Translations under genes and position numbers: made by a program
From: Rugamonas violacea
GTDB taxonomy: Bacteria; Pseudomonadota; Gammaproteobacteria; Burkholderiales; Burkholderiaceae_D
DNA: 44,646 bases
Assembly: GCF_016461825.1 (NCBI RefSeq)
Contig: NZ_JAEMNU010000126.1
Location: 40,188 to 84,833, forward strand
Direction: 5' to 3'
In this document: piece by piece, positions 11,152-19,493 of the stretch
Numbering within the stretch: position 1 is the first letter of the stretch
Layout: each line of letters opens with the position of its first letter
Notes under the pieces: generated by a model
What the model was told of the DNA's origin: nothing
The model's input: only the letters and a program-made list of their open reading frames with translations
Database searches by the model: none

Positions 11152-12504
11152 TCATCGCTTGACGAAGTACTCCGCCACTTCGCTCACGTCGCCGGCACCG
11201 AGAATGCCAGCGCCCGCGCGCAGCTTGAGCATGCCGAGCAGGTAGGTGTAGCGAGCCTGGGCTAGGTCGCGCGTGCTGGTGTAGAGCTGCTGCTGGGCGT
11301 TGAGCAGGTCCAGGTTGATGCGCACGCCGCCCTTGATGCTCTGCTCTGTGGCCGTTACCAGCAGCTTGCCCGAGGAGACCGCCTTGTCCAGCGCCTGAAT
11401 GCGCGCCATGCCGCTGCTGACCGCCGCGTACTGCTTGCGCAGGTCCACCAAGGTCTTGTCTATCTTGGCCTGCAGCTCGGCGCGTGCCTTCTCCAGACTG
11501 GCCACGGCCTGGCGCGAACTGGCGCTAACCTGGCCGCCGGAGTACAGCGGCACCGACACCTGGATACCGATGGCGCGGGTAGTCGACTCCTGGTTGTAGG
11601 TGTTGAGCGTCTCCGAATTGCCTTTGCTGTAGGTGCCGACGAAGTCGACCCGCGGCAGGTGGCCGGCGCGGCTCTTGTTGACCTCTTGCCTGGCCGAATC
11701 GATGGCGAAGTTCTGCGCCAGCAGCTCCGGGTTGCGCTCCAGCGCCAGTTGACGCCAGCCCTCGAAGCCGCCCTCGGGCATGGCAAGGAAGCGGAACTCA
11801 GGCTTGAGGCCATCGAGCGTGTCGACTTCAGCGCCGATCAGGGCGGCCAGCGTGGCACGCTGGGTCTGCAGATTGTCCTGCGCCTCAAGCACCTGCGCTT
11901 CGGACAGGTCGAGCCGGGCCTGGGTTTCCAGCGAGTCGGTCTTGGTACCCTCGCCGCCGGCGAACAGGCGGTCGTTGACCTTGCGCTGCTCGACCAATGT
12001 GTCGCGCTGCGCCTGCGCCAGACGCAGCTGCTCCTGGCTGAACAGGGCGTCGATGTAGGCACTGGTCACACGCAGGATCATCTCCTGCGTGCGACCGCTG
12101 AAGGTCGCCTCGTTGTAGGCGCTCTGCGCGATGCCCTGCTTATAACGTGCCAGCGCGTCCAGGTTAAACAGTGGCTGGCGCAGCGAAATGCTGGACGAGC
12201 GGCTGTAGTATTGCGGCTGCGAGAAGCTCTTGCCGATGGTCAGATCGCTGTGGTTGCGGCTGGCCGAGTAGTTGGCCGACAAATTCGGCAGCAGCGCCGA
12301 GCGGCCCAGCGCCTTGTATTCCTTGCCCGCCTCGGCGTCCTGGAAGGCGCTCTGGAAGGTCGGATCGTTGACGGCGGCCGCCTCGTAGGCCTGCATCAGG
12401 CCGAGCGCGGCGGCGCCGCCGCTATGCAGCAGGGCACCGGCCGTCAGCGCGGCCGCCAATGCGCGCGCCAGGCGACGCTTGGCGTAGGGTGGGTGAAGGC
12501 GCAT
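11152..12504 (-). CDS. TolC family outer-membrane channel of a type I secretion system
   Basis: The 450-residue protein has an N-terminal signal peptide (RRLARALAAALTAGALL then a small-residue cleavage region). It then has the two-fold repeat of long helices and short strands typical of TolC/PrtF, with the GLMQAYEAAAVNDPTFQSA start and the FEGWRQLALERNPELLAQN repeat start near residue 250. Three monomers form the outer-membrane exit duct. It is the last gene of the operon and begins one base after the HlyD stop (TGATATG), so it is coupled. Its dedicated placement suggests a private channel for this exporter. Confidence 0.93.
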   Translation of the reverse strand: MRLHPPYAKRRLARALAAALTAGALLHSGGAAALGLMQAYEAAAVNDPTFQSAFQDAEAGKEYKALGRSALLPNLSANYSASRNHSDLTIGKSFSQPQYYSRSSSISLRQPLFNLDALARYKQGIAQSAYNEATFSGRTQEMILRVTSAYIDALFSQEQLRLAQAQRDTLVEQRKVNDRLFAGGEGTKTDSLETQARLDLSEAQVLEAQDNLQTQRATLAALIGAEVDTLDGLKPEFRFLAMPEGGFEGWRQLALERNPELLAQNFAIDSARQEVNKSRAGHLPRVDFVGTYSKGNSETLNTYNQESTTRAIGIQVSVPLYSGGQVSASSRQAVASLEKARAELQAKIDKTLVDLRKQYAAVSSGMARIQALDKAVSSGKLLVTATEQSIKGGVRINLDLLNAQQQLYTSTRDLAQARYTYLLGMLKLRAGAGILGAGDVSEVAEYFVKR

Positions 12505-12505
12505 A

Positions 12506-13867
12506 TCAGTCCTCCGTCATCGACGACTTGGCGCGGTCGAACACCGGCTTGAGCAGGTAGCTCATCATGGTGCGTTCGCCGGTTTTGACGAACAGCTCGA
12601 CCGGCATGCCAGGCTGAATATCGAGCTTGTGCTGGGCAATCAGCTTGGCCCCTTCCGGCGACACGGTGGCGCGTACCTTGTAATAGGGCTGACCGGTGCG
12701 CTCATCGACGGTGCGATCGGCCGCCACCTGGGTAACGACACCGGGAATGTGCGGCGTGCGGTTGCTGTTGAAGGCCGAGAACACCAGTTCAGCCTGCAAG
12801 CCATTGTGCACGCGGTCGATCAGATTGACCGGCAACTGGCCCTCGACGACGAAGGGATCGCCGCTCGGCACGATCTCCATCATCTTGGCGCCGGAGCCGA
12901 CCACGCCGCCCTTGGTAAATACGCTGATGCCGACGACGACGCCGTCGACCGGCGCCTTCACCGTCACGTTCGACAACTCAAAATCGAGCGCTTGCAGGCG
13001 GCTGGCCAGCGCCTCGGCCTCGCGCTGACTATCCGACAGCTGGCCGCGCACTTCCTTCTGCACCTCCTGCTGGCGCTGCATGCGGCGCAGGCCCTGCTCC
13101 AGAATCTGGCGCTGGGCGCGGCCAATGTTGCCGTTGTCCTCAGCCATGGCGCCGCCCAGTTGCACATAGCTGCGCTCCAGATCGAGCAGGCGGCTGCGGG
13201 CCACATAGCCTTCCTTGGCCAGCTCGCGCATACTGTCGAGCTGTTCCTTGAGGATGGTCTGCTGCACCTGCTTGCTGTCGCGCGCTTCCTGCAAACCCTT
13301 GACCTGCAACTTCAGGCCGGCGATGTTCTCGTCGACGGCGCCCAGTTCGCTCTGCAAGGCCATGCGGCGCGAGCTGAACAGCTGGCCCTGCAAGCCGAAC
13401 ACGGCGGTCGCCCGCGCATCATCCTTGTAGGCGGCCAGCGCCGGCGGGAAGCCGACGCTGGCCAGGCCATCACGCTCGGCCAGCAACCGCGCCTCCATTG
13501 CCCGCGCCGTGAAATACTGGCCACGGGTGGTTTCGGCCTGCGAGCTGGCCGCCACTTGGTTCATGCGCACCAGCACCTGGCCGGCCTTGACCACATCGCC
13601 ATCCTTGACCAGGATTTCGTCGATGGTGCCGCCGAGCTGGTGCTGCACACTCTTGCGGTTACCTTCCTTGACCACCGTGCCAGGCATCGGCACGCCCTTG
13701 TCCAGCGGCGCCAGCATGGCCCACAACAGGAAACCGAACACACCGACCAACACCACCAGCCAGCCAAGCCGGCTGTACACGCGGGAATCGGTGTCGACCG
13801 TCAGCGGCGTCACGTCATGGGTGACGACGTCGGTTGCCGCCGCCTTGTTCTCAATCAGATTACGCAT
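12506..13867 (-). CDS. HlyD family type I secretion periplasmic adaptor
   Basis: The 453-residue membrane fusion protein has a short cytoplasmic N-terminus, a single membrane helix (LGWLVVLVGVFGFLLWAML, residues ~34-52) and the lipoyl-type half HQLGGTIDEILVKDGDVVKA. A long coiled-coil hairpin spans residues ~150-290. The C-terminal barrel includes VKAPVDGVVVGISVFTKGGV. It bridges the inner-membrane ABC exporter and the TolC channel. It starts 11 bases after the ABC transporter stop and ends one base before the TolC start, within one operon. Confidence 0.95.
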   Translation of the reverse strand: MRNLIENKAAATDVVTHDVTPLTVDTDSRVYSRLGWLVVLVGVFGFLLWAMLAPLDKGVPMPGTVVKEGNRKSVQHQLGGTIDEILVKDGDVVKAGQVLVRMNQVAASSQAETTRGQYFTARAMEARLLAERDGLASVGFPPALAAYKDDARATAVFGLQGQLFSSRRMALQSELGAVDENIAGLKLQVKGLQEARDSKQVQQTILKEQLDSMRELAKEGYVARSRLLDLERSYVQLGGAMAEDNGNIGRAQRQILEQGLRRMQRQQEVQKEVRGQLSDSQREAEALASRLQALDFELSNVTVKAPVDGVVVGISVFTKGGVVGSGAKMMEIVPSGDPFVVEGQLPVNLIDRVHNGLQAELVFSAFNSNRTPHIPGVVTQVAADRTVDERTGQPYYKVRATVSPEGAKLIAQHKLDIQPGMPVELFVKTGERTMMSYLLKPVFDRAKSSMTED

Positions 13868-13878
13868 ACAATTTCATC

Positions 13879-15663
13879 CTATTCCGTAGTCGCCGCCGGT
13901 ACCGGCGCGGCCTTCGGCACCGCCGCGACCGCCGCTGCGCGCTGCGCCTGTTGCTGTTGATTGGCTTGCTGGTTCGCTTCCTGCAGCGCGTTGAGCACAT
14001 CCTTGGTCGGGCCGAACATCGCCACCATACCGTCGCGCAACACCAGCAACTTGTTGGTCACGCCGATCACGCTGGTACGGTGGGTGATCAGCACGATGCT
14101 CTTGCCGCGCTGGCGCAGGTCGTTGATGGCCTGCACCAGGGCCACTTCGCCAACATCGTCAAGGTTGGAGTTCGGCTCGTCGAGCACCAGCACGGCTGGA
14201 TCGTCATACATGGCGCGGGCCAGGCCCAGGCGCTGCTTCTGGCCGCCGGACAGGCCGCCGCCGCCGTCGCCGAGCATGGTGTCGTAACCCTTGGGCAGGT
14301 GCAAGATCAGTTCATGGACGCCGGCGCGCTTGGCCGCCTGCACCACTTTCTCGGCATCGATTTCGCCGAAACGGGCGATGTTTTCGCTGACCGTGCCACC
14401 AAACAGTTCGATTTCCTGCGGCAGGTAGCCGATGCTCGGCCCCAGTTCCGCCTTGTTCCACTGGTAAATGTCGGCGCCGTCCAGGCGCACCTTGCCGGCC
14501 GCCGCCGGCCATACCCCCACCAGCAGCCGGGCCAGCGTCGACTTGCCCGAACCGCTAGGGCCGACCACGCCGAGCACATCGCCGGGGGCGATGGCGAAAT
14601 TGACCCCCTTTAGCACGGCCGCCGTGGCACCCGGCGGCGCTGCGGTTACCTGCTCTACGGACAGCGCACCTGTCGGTTTAGGCAATTCCATGCCTGCCGG
14701 GCGTACCGGGTTATTCGCCAGCAGGGTAACCAGACGCTCATAGGCGCTGCGCGTGCTGCTGTAGGTCTTCCAGACGCCGATCACCTGCTGCACTGGCGAC
14801 ATGGCGCGGCCCACCAGAATGGACGCGGCGATCATCATACCCGGAGAAATCTTGCCCTCAACGGCCAGCAAAGCGCCATAGCCCAGCACCAGCGACTGCA
14901 GCGACACCTGGACGAACTTGGTGATGGCGCCAACGATACCGGCCTTCTGGCTCGCTTCGGCCTGCAGGCGCAGGAAGCGGCCGTGCATCTTGTACCAACG
15001 TCCCAGCATGTTCGGCAGCATGCCCATCGATTCGATCACTTCGGCATTGCGCAAGTTGTTCGTGGCCAGCTGCGACGAGGCGATGGCCAGCGTGTTGGCA
15101 TCGGCCAGCGGCTTGTGCGAGACGCGCTCGTTGACATAGGCCAGCACCACCAGCAGCGCCGTGCCGCACAGGGCGAACACACCCAGCGACGGTTCGAACA
15201 GGAAGATGACGATCAGATAGAAGGGGAACCAGGGCGCGTCGAAGAAAGCGAACAGCGCATTACCGGTCAGGAACTGGCGGATATTCGTCAGATCCTGCAG
15301 CGCCTGGCCGGCATTGGCGCCGGTGCGCTTGAGATTCTGCTCGAAGGCAGCGGTGTAGACCCGTTTATTGAGTTCCATGTCGAAACTGGCGCCGACGCGC
15401 ACCAGCACGAAGCTGCGCATCAGTTCCAGCGCGCCCATGATCAGATAGGCGCCCAGCATCATCAAGGTCAGCATCAGCAAGGTGATTTCGTTGCGACTTG
15501 GCAATACGCGGTCATACACCTGCAACATGTAGATGGAGGGCACCAGCATCAGCAAATTGCTGACGGCGCTGAAGCAGCCCACCGTCATGAAGGTGCCCTT
15601 GAACGCGATCAGCGCCTGCTCGATCTCATTTTTCGGTTTTAAGAATTTTTTCATTGGATGCAT
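13879..15663 (-). CDS. Type I secretion ABC transporter (permease/ATPase, PrtD type)
   Basis: About 594 residues. The N-terminal half has membrane helices (e.g. AVSNLLMLVPSIYMLQVYDR) of the PrtD/LapB-like exporter family, without the C39 peptidase-like domain. The ATPase half has Walker A GPSGSGKSTLARLL, the signature LSGGQKQRLGLARAM and Walker B AVLVLDEPNSNLDD. A His switch lies in VLITHRTS. It drives one-step export of unfolded substrates with C-terminal signals. Starts at GTG 15666, ATG 15663 and ATG 15654 are all possible; none has a strong ribosome binding site. It is the first gene of the operon, about 150 bases downstream of a perfect CRP-type site. Confidence 0.94.
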   Translation of the reverse strand: MHPMKKFLKPKNEIEQALIAFKGTFMTVGCFSAVSNLLMLVPSIYMLQVYDRVLPSRNEITLLMLTLMMLGAYLIMGALELMRSFVLVRVGASFDMELNKRVYTAAFEQNLKRTGANAGQALQDLTNIRQFLTGNALFAFFDAPWFPFYLIVIFLFEPSLGVFALCGTALLVVLAYVNERVSHKPLADANTLAIASSQLATNNLRNAEVIESMGMLPNMLGRWYKMHGRFLRLQAEASQKAGIVGAITKFVQVSLQSLVLGYGALLAVEGKISPGMMIAASILVGRAMSPVQQVIGVWKTYSSTRSAYERLVTLLANNPVRPAGMELPKPTGALSVEQVTAAPPGATAAVLKGVNFAIAPGDVLGVVGPSGSGKSTLARLLVGVWPAAAGKVRLDGADIYQWNKAELGPSIGYLPQEIELFGGTVSENIARFGEIDAEKVVQAAKRAGVHELILHLPKGYDTMLGDGGGGLSGGQKQRLGLARAMYDDPAVLVLDEPNSNLDDVGEVALVQAINDLRQRGKSIVLITHRTSVIGVTNKLLVLRDGMVAMFGPTKDVLNALQEANQQANQQQQAQRAAAVAAVPKAAPVPAATTE

Positions 15664-15781
15664 CACAGTGCAAATTAGAAATACATGGGGAACGACGACA
15701 GCCTAAAATCCAGGAGCGGCGATCGCCTGCGGCGCGGCACCGCCGGACGAGGGCGACAGCATAAATTAGCTGGAGTGTGAC

Positions 15782-15787
15782 ATTATC
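15782..15787 (-). promoter_or_regulatory. Candidate -10 element of the secretion operon
   Basis: On the minus strand this reads GATAAT, 5 of 6 matches to consensus. Its centre is 30 bases from the centre of the CRP-type site, about the spacing of class II CRP-activated promoters. No start site has been mapped. Confidence 0.45.
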
Positions 15788-15803
15788 GCTTAAAACGCGG
15801 ACG

Positions 15804-15825
15804 AAATGTGATGCACATCACATTT
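15804..15825. promoter_or_regulatory. CRP-type binding site upstream of the secretion operon
   Basis: AAATGTGA-TGCACA-TCACATTT: both 8-base arms are perfect and match the E. coli CRP consensus, including the outer AAA/TTT. It lies in the 366-base gap between the secretion operon and the DUF4214 gene. It is upstream of the former and beyond the 3' end of the latter. Confidence 0.85.
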
Positions 15826-15929
15826 GTTACAAAGAAATAGTTTGGATTGGCGGCAGACCAGGAGCTTCCACAGCGCACATAATACCCCGCTGCAGGCCAT
15901 GCAGCGCAGCCCGCATGGGGTGCAAAAGT

Positions 15930-15951
15930 AAAAAACCCCGGCCTTCCGGGG
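15930..15951 (-). terminator. Terminator of the DUF4214/RTX gene
   Basis: CCCCGG-CCTT-CCGGGG (15936-15951) is followed on the minus strand by six T (15930-15935). An alternative longer pairing of AAAACCCC (15932-15939) with GGGGTTTT (15958-15965) overlaps it. Confidence 0.8.
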
Positions 15952-15972
15952 AAGACAGGGGTTTTGCAGGAG

Positions 15973-15994
15973 ACGGGCCGACGAACCGGCCCGT
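15973..15994. other. Hairpin just after the DUF4214/RTX gene
   Basis: ACGGGCCG-N6-CGGCCCGT is a perfect 8-base stem, 38 bases past the stop codon and without a T-run. Placed before the true terminator, it may protect the 3' end of an abundant mRNA. This is inferred. Confidence 0.5.
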
Positions 15995-16032
15995 TGAAGG
16001 GGACGTTGCCGCCCCCTCCCTTGCCAACGCGA

Positions 16033-19000
16033 TTATGCGAAGGTGAAGTCCTGAGCGTGCAGGGCGCCGGTAACACCAACGATGTTGATGATGGTGTCGC
16101 CTGCGCCACCCAGACCAGCGGTGTCATCGTTGACGACCAGGTAGTGACCAGCCAGTGCGCCGGCGGTAACGGTGATGTCGTAGATTTGCGCGGTGACGGC
16201 GCTCGAAGCAGTACCTGGCACAGCCAGTTGTGCACCAGCGAACAACGCGGTCAGGTCAGCTGCGGTAGCAACGGTGATGGCCGTTACGTTAGCAACGGTA
16301 CCAACGGTGAATTGCAGAGCGGCGCCGAAGACGTTAGCCGCAACGCCCAGTTGGATGGTGTCGCCAGCGGCTGCACCGTTGCCGGTGAAGTCGGTGATCG
16401 CATCCATGTTAGCAACGATGGTGTTGCTCAGAGCGTACAGCGCGTTCTGGGTGTCAGCACGGGTAGCGAACACGAAGGTGTCGTTACCAGCGCCGCCAAT
16501 CAGCGTGTCGGAACCAGCGCCACCAGTGATGGTGTCGTTACCAGCACCGCCGTCCAGGTTGTCGTTACCAGCCAGACCGCTCAGGGCATCAGCACCTGCG
16601 CCGCCTTTGATGGTGTCAACACCGGCATTGCCGGTCAGGGTATCGTTACCGGCGCCACCGGTGATCGCTACAGCGGTCGTGGTGTTAGCCGAAACGAAGG
16701 TCACTGCCAGGTTAGCGGCGGTGTCGGTGCTGCCGTTGGCAACCACGCCCGATGCGTCGAAGCTGGTGACAGCTACGTTGCCGGTGTTGGTCAGGTTCAG
16801 GCCGTTGTTACCTGCAACAACGATTTTGGTTGCGGACGTAGCTTGCAGCGTCAGCGAATCGATGGTTGCAGCAACGCTTGCGCCGGTACCGGTGTCAACG
16901 GTGTTGATGTTGACGGTTTCGACGTTGGCGATAGCCACGGTACCAGCGTTCAAAGCGGCGCCGCTGTTGCTGACGTTGACCGAGAACACGTCAGCGTTGT
17001 TGAACGTTGCGTTGGCAACATTGATCGTTTCCAGGGTGCTGGCGCCAGTGATGGTCAGCGAACCGCCGGTGGTGATGTTGTTCAGGGTCAGTGCGGTTGC
17101 GGTTGCAACGGTCACTTGGTTGATGGCCTTGATACCAGCCATGTCCAGAGTAACGGTACCGGTAGCGCCCGACAGGTTCAGAGCTTCGAAGCTGGTGAAG
17201 TGGCTGTTGAAGGTACCATCAGCATCAGCCGCATCGGCTTCAACAGCGGTCATGACCAGGGTGTCGTTGCCGGCGCCGCCGTCAACAGCACCGCCCGTAC
17301 CAACCAGGCCGGAGGTGGTGACGGTGTCGTCGCCTGCGCCCATGGCGATGGCTTTGGTGGTAGCACCCAGAGCGATCGAATCGGCACCAGCGCCGCCGGT
17401 GAACGATGCGCCCACTGCCAGAGCAGTAGTCAGGGTTGCGCCAGCGGTGTTGGTAACAACAACCGAGGTCAACGAGGTCAGGGTTTCAGCACCGGACGAG
17501 AACGCAGCCGAACCGGAGATGTTCAGGGTGGTTGCGTCAGCGAAGACCAGCGAACCAACCGACGAACCAGCGCCGGTCGAAACGATGTTCAGGGTGGTGA
17601 AGCCGTCGTCAGCTGCTGCTTCGGTATCGGTCAGGGCGCCGGACATGGCCAGATCCTTGGCGTTCACGGTCAGGGTGTTGGCGGTTGGGGTTGCGGTCAA
17701 AGCGCCACGGCCGATGTCCAGCGAGGTTGCACCGCCAGCCAGGTTGACGGTAGTCAGTGCGCTCGAATCGATGGTACCGGTGGTGAAGTTTTCCAGGGTA
17801 ACGGTAGCGATATGACCAACGGCGGTTGCCGAGGCGTTGGCACTATCCAGAACGCTGACGGTGTTGTTGGTGTGGCCAACAACGGTAGCCGAAGCGGTAC
17901 CAGCAGCGCTGTCTTTGATGCTGACGGCAGTGGTGGTAGCGTTGCCAACGACGTTGACTGCGCCAGCGGCGGTGGTAAAACCAATAGCTGCCGAGTTACC
18001 AGCCACTTGGGTCACGTTGATGGCCGAACCACCGGTGACATTGATGGTGTCGCCAGCATTGCCGTTGGCGGTGCCGGTGGTTACGGTGACGTTGACTGCA
18101 CCAACAACTGCGGTGGTAGCACCGATGTTCAGGGTGCCGCCAGTGGCGCCGGTTTCGGTCAGGGTCAGGGTCGAACCGCCGTTGATGGCGGTGACGCCAG
18201 CGCCAGCGGTAGACAGGGCTACAGCAACAGCGGTGGCAGCACCAGCGGTCAGGGTGATGTCGCCAACGCTAGCGACGTTCAGCGAGGTCAGGCCGGTCCA
18301 GGTCGAGGTGTCGATGCTGCTGCCGGTGGCGCCGCTGGTCAGGTTAGCGGTTTCGATGTTTTTGACGGTTGCGCTCAGTGGCAGCGCGATTGCTGCGGCC
18401 GAGATGACGTTCAGCGTGTCGTTACCGGCGCCGCCGTCCAGCTTGTCGCCAACGCTCCAAGCTGCATTGCCGGAGATGTCGGTTGCGGTGAAGGTGTCGT
18501 TACCAGCTTTGCCGGTGAAGGAATCAGCGCCGGTGGTCAGCGAGAAGGCTTGTGGCTCATTGACAACGTTGTTGTAAGCGTCAACAGCAGCTTGGGTGAT
18601 AGCGGTCAGGCCATCAGCGCTGGTGGCTGCGTCTTTGGTGGCGGCATCGGTGATACCGGCCAGCCAGGTTTTGACGATAGCTTGTGCTTTAGGGTCGTCA
18701 TAAGCGGTTACTTCGACGCCGGTGTCCAGCGCGTTGTAGAAGGCGGTAGCGGCAGCAACTTTGCTGGCAACAGCGGTAGCGTCTTGGAAGCCGCCAACGG
18801 TGTCATGAGCACCCTTCATGATTTGGTAAGCGATGTTGCCAACGCCCAGGATTTTCTTGTCCAGAGCGTCGGACCAGAAGTTCAGACCGTCCAGTTCAGC
18901 GTGACGGCCGAACAGGTTCAGGTAGATCTGGTCGATGATCTGGATGTTGGTCTTGTTAGCGAACAGCGAGGTGTATTCGTTCGAAGCTGCAAACGCGTTA

Positions 19001-19125
19001 GCAACGACGTTGATGCCGCCGGCCTTGTCAGCCGCGTCTTGCCAGAATTTCAGACCGCGATAGTCGGCTGGACGGTTGAAGTAAGCGATGTACAGACCTT
19101 GGATATCGTCGAGAGAAGTTGCCAT
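16033..19125 (-). CDS. DUF4214 and RTX-repeat secreted protein, probable type I secretion substrate
   Basis: The 1030-residue protein has no signal peptide and no cysteine. Residues ~1-110 hold a DUF4214 domain (DIQGLYIAYFNRPADYRGLK and IYLNLFGRHAELDGLNFWSD). The middle is a long Gly/Ala/Thr/Val-rich beta stretch of S-layer or adhesin type. About seven consecutive RTX nonapeptides (GGAGNDTLT type, calcium-binding) lie at residues ~820-880, with isolated ones earlier. The end, hydrophobic with terminal FTFA, fits an uncleaved type I signal. The exporter operon is next door. Codon use is strongly biased (GGT, GTT, GCA, ACC) and poorer in G/C at third positions than its neighbours, as in very highly expressed genes. 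It may be a surface-layer or extracellular matrix protein. Confidence 0.88.
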   Translation of the reverse strand: MATSLDDIQGLYIAYFNRPADYRGLKFWQDAADKAGGINVVANAFAASNEYTSLFANKTNIQIIDQIYLNLFGRHAELDGLNFWSDALDKKILGVGNIAYQIMKGAHDTVGGFQDATAVASKVAAATAFYNALDTGVEVTAYDDPKAQAIVKTWLAGITDAATKDAATSADGLTAITQAAVDAYNNVVNEPQAFSLTTGADSFTGKAGNDTFTATDISGNAAWSVGDKLDGGAGNDTLNVISAAAIALPLSATVKNIETANLTSGATGSSIDTSTWTGLTSLNVASVGDITLTAGAATAVAVALSTAGAGVTAINGGSTLTLTETGATGGTLNIGATTAVVGAVNVTVTTGTANGNAGDTINVTGGSAINVTQVAGNSAAIGFTTAAGAVNVVGNATTTAVSIKDSAAGTASATVVGHTNNTVSVLDSANASATAVGHIATVTLENFTTGTIDSSALTTVNLAGGATSLDIGRGALTATPTANTLTVNAKDLAMSGALTDTEAAADDGFTTLNIVSTGAGSSVGSLVFADATTLNISGSAAFSSGAETLTSLTSVVVTNTAGATLTTALAVGASFTGGAGADSIALGATTKAIAMGAGDDTVTTSGLVGTGGAVDGGAGNDTLVMTAVEADAADADGTFNSHFTSFEALNLSGATGTVTLDMAGIKAINQVTVATATALTLNNITTGGSLTITGASTLETINVANATFNNADVFSVNVSNSGAALNAGTVAIANVETVNINTVDTGTGASVAATIDSLTLQATSATKIVVAGNNGLNLTNTGNVAVTSFDASGVVANGSTDTAANLAVTFVSANTTTAVAITGGAGNDTLTGNAGVDTIKGGAGADALSGLAGNDNLDGGAGNDTITGGAGSDTLIGGAGNDTFVFATRADTQNALYALSNTIVANMDAITDFTGNGAAAGDTIQLGVAANVFGAALQFTVGTVANVTAITVATAADLTALFAGAQLAVPGTASSAVTAQIYDITVTAGALAGHYLVVNDDTAGLGGAGDTIINIVGVTGALHAQDFTFA

Positions 19126-19235
19126 TTAAGAGCCTCTAAGTGTTCATTGAGTTGAAAAGTTCAAACTGGAATGTTTGAAGCTTATTGCGTGCAGTGCTAC
19201 GGAAGCCATGATGGCAGAAGGCATTTACTGTTTTA

Positions 19236-19251
19236 TGTGACGAGCGTCACA
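19236..19251. promoter_or_regulatory. CRP-type binding site upstream of the DUF4214/RTX gene
   Basis: TGTGA-CGAGCG-TCACA, both half-sites perfect, is centred about 118 bases before the ATG. A weak -10-like CATCAT (minus strand, 19208-19213) lies 33 bases from its centre. The rest of the AT-rich gap 19126-19493 holds the ribosome binding site AGAGG and the FecR gene terminator, with no gene. Confidence 0.8.
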
Positions 19252-19418
19252 CGAAACAATAAAAAGTCCTCTTATTTCAAAAAATAACCATGAAATTACT
19301 CCGCGCTGCATTATGGGAGAAGATTTAAGGGAAATCAATAGTAACTTATTAAATAAGCAACTTACGCTAAAGATGATGAAAAAGCACCAACGCCGGGAGC
19401 GCCGCCGGACAATATAAA

Positions 19419-19462
19419 GCGGCGCCGGGACGAACGGTCAGGCCGTTCATCACCGGCGCCGC
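19419..19462 (-). terminator. Large two-tier hairpin after the FecR gene
   Basis: An outer 10-base stem GCGGCGCCGG / CCGGCGCCGC encloses an inner stem GAACGG-TCAGG-CCGTTC, with 3-4 unpaired bases between them. On the minus strand it is followed by TTTATATTGT. It probably ends the FecR transcript. Confidence 0.65.
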
Positions 19463-19493
19463 TGGCGCCCGCCTAATATATACGCGACGAGGT

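Noticed and set aside
9874..11265. An alternative frame over the acyltransferase gene
   Set aside because: The frame starting at 9947 gives a clean AT3 membrane protein; the other gives Arg/Pro-rich low-complexity sequence.
15964..19155. A 1063-codon open frame on the plus strand antisense to the whole DUF4214/RTX gene
   Set aside because: It follows from the strongly biased codon use of the real gene. The translation is Gly/Ser/Val low-complexity with no recognisable domain, and the minus-strand product has clear DUF4214 and RTX motifs.
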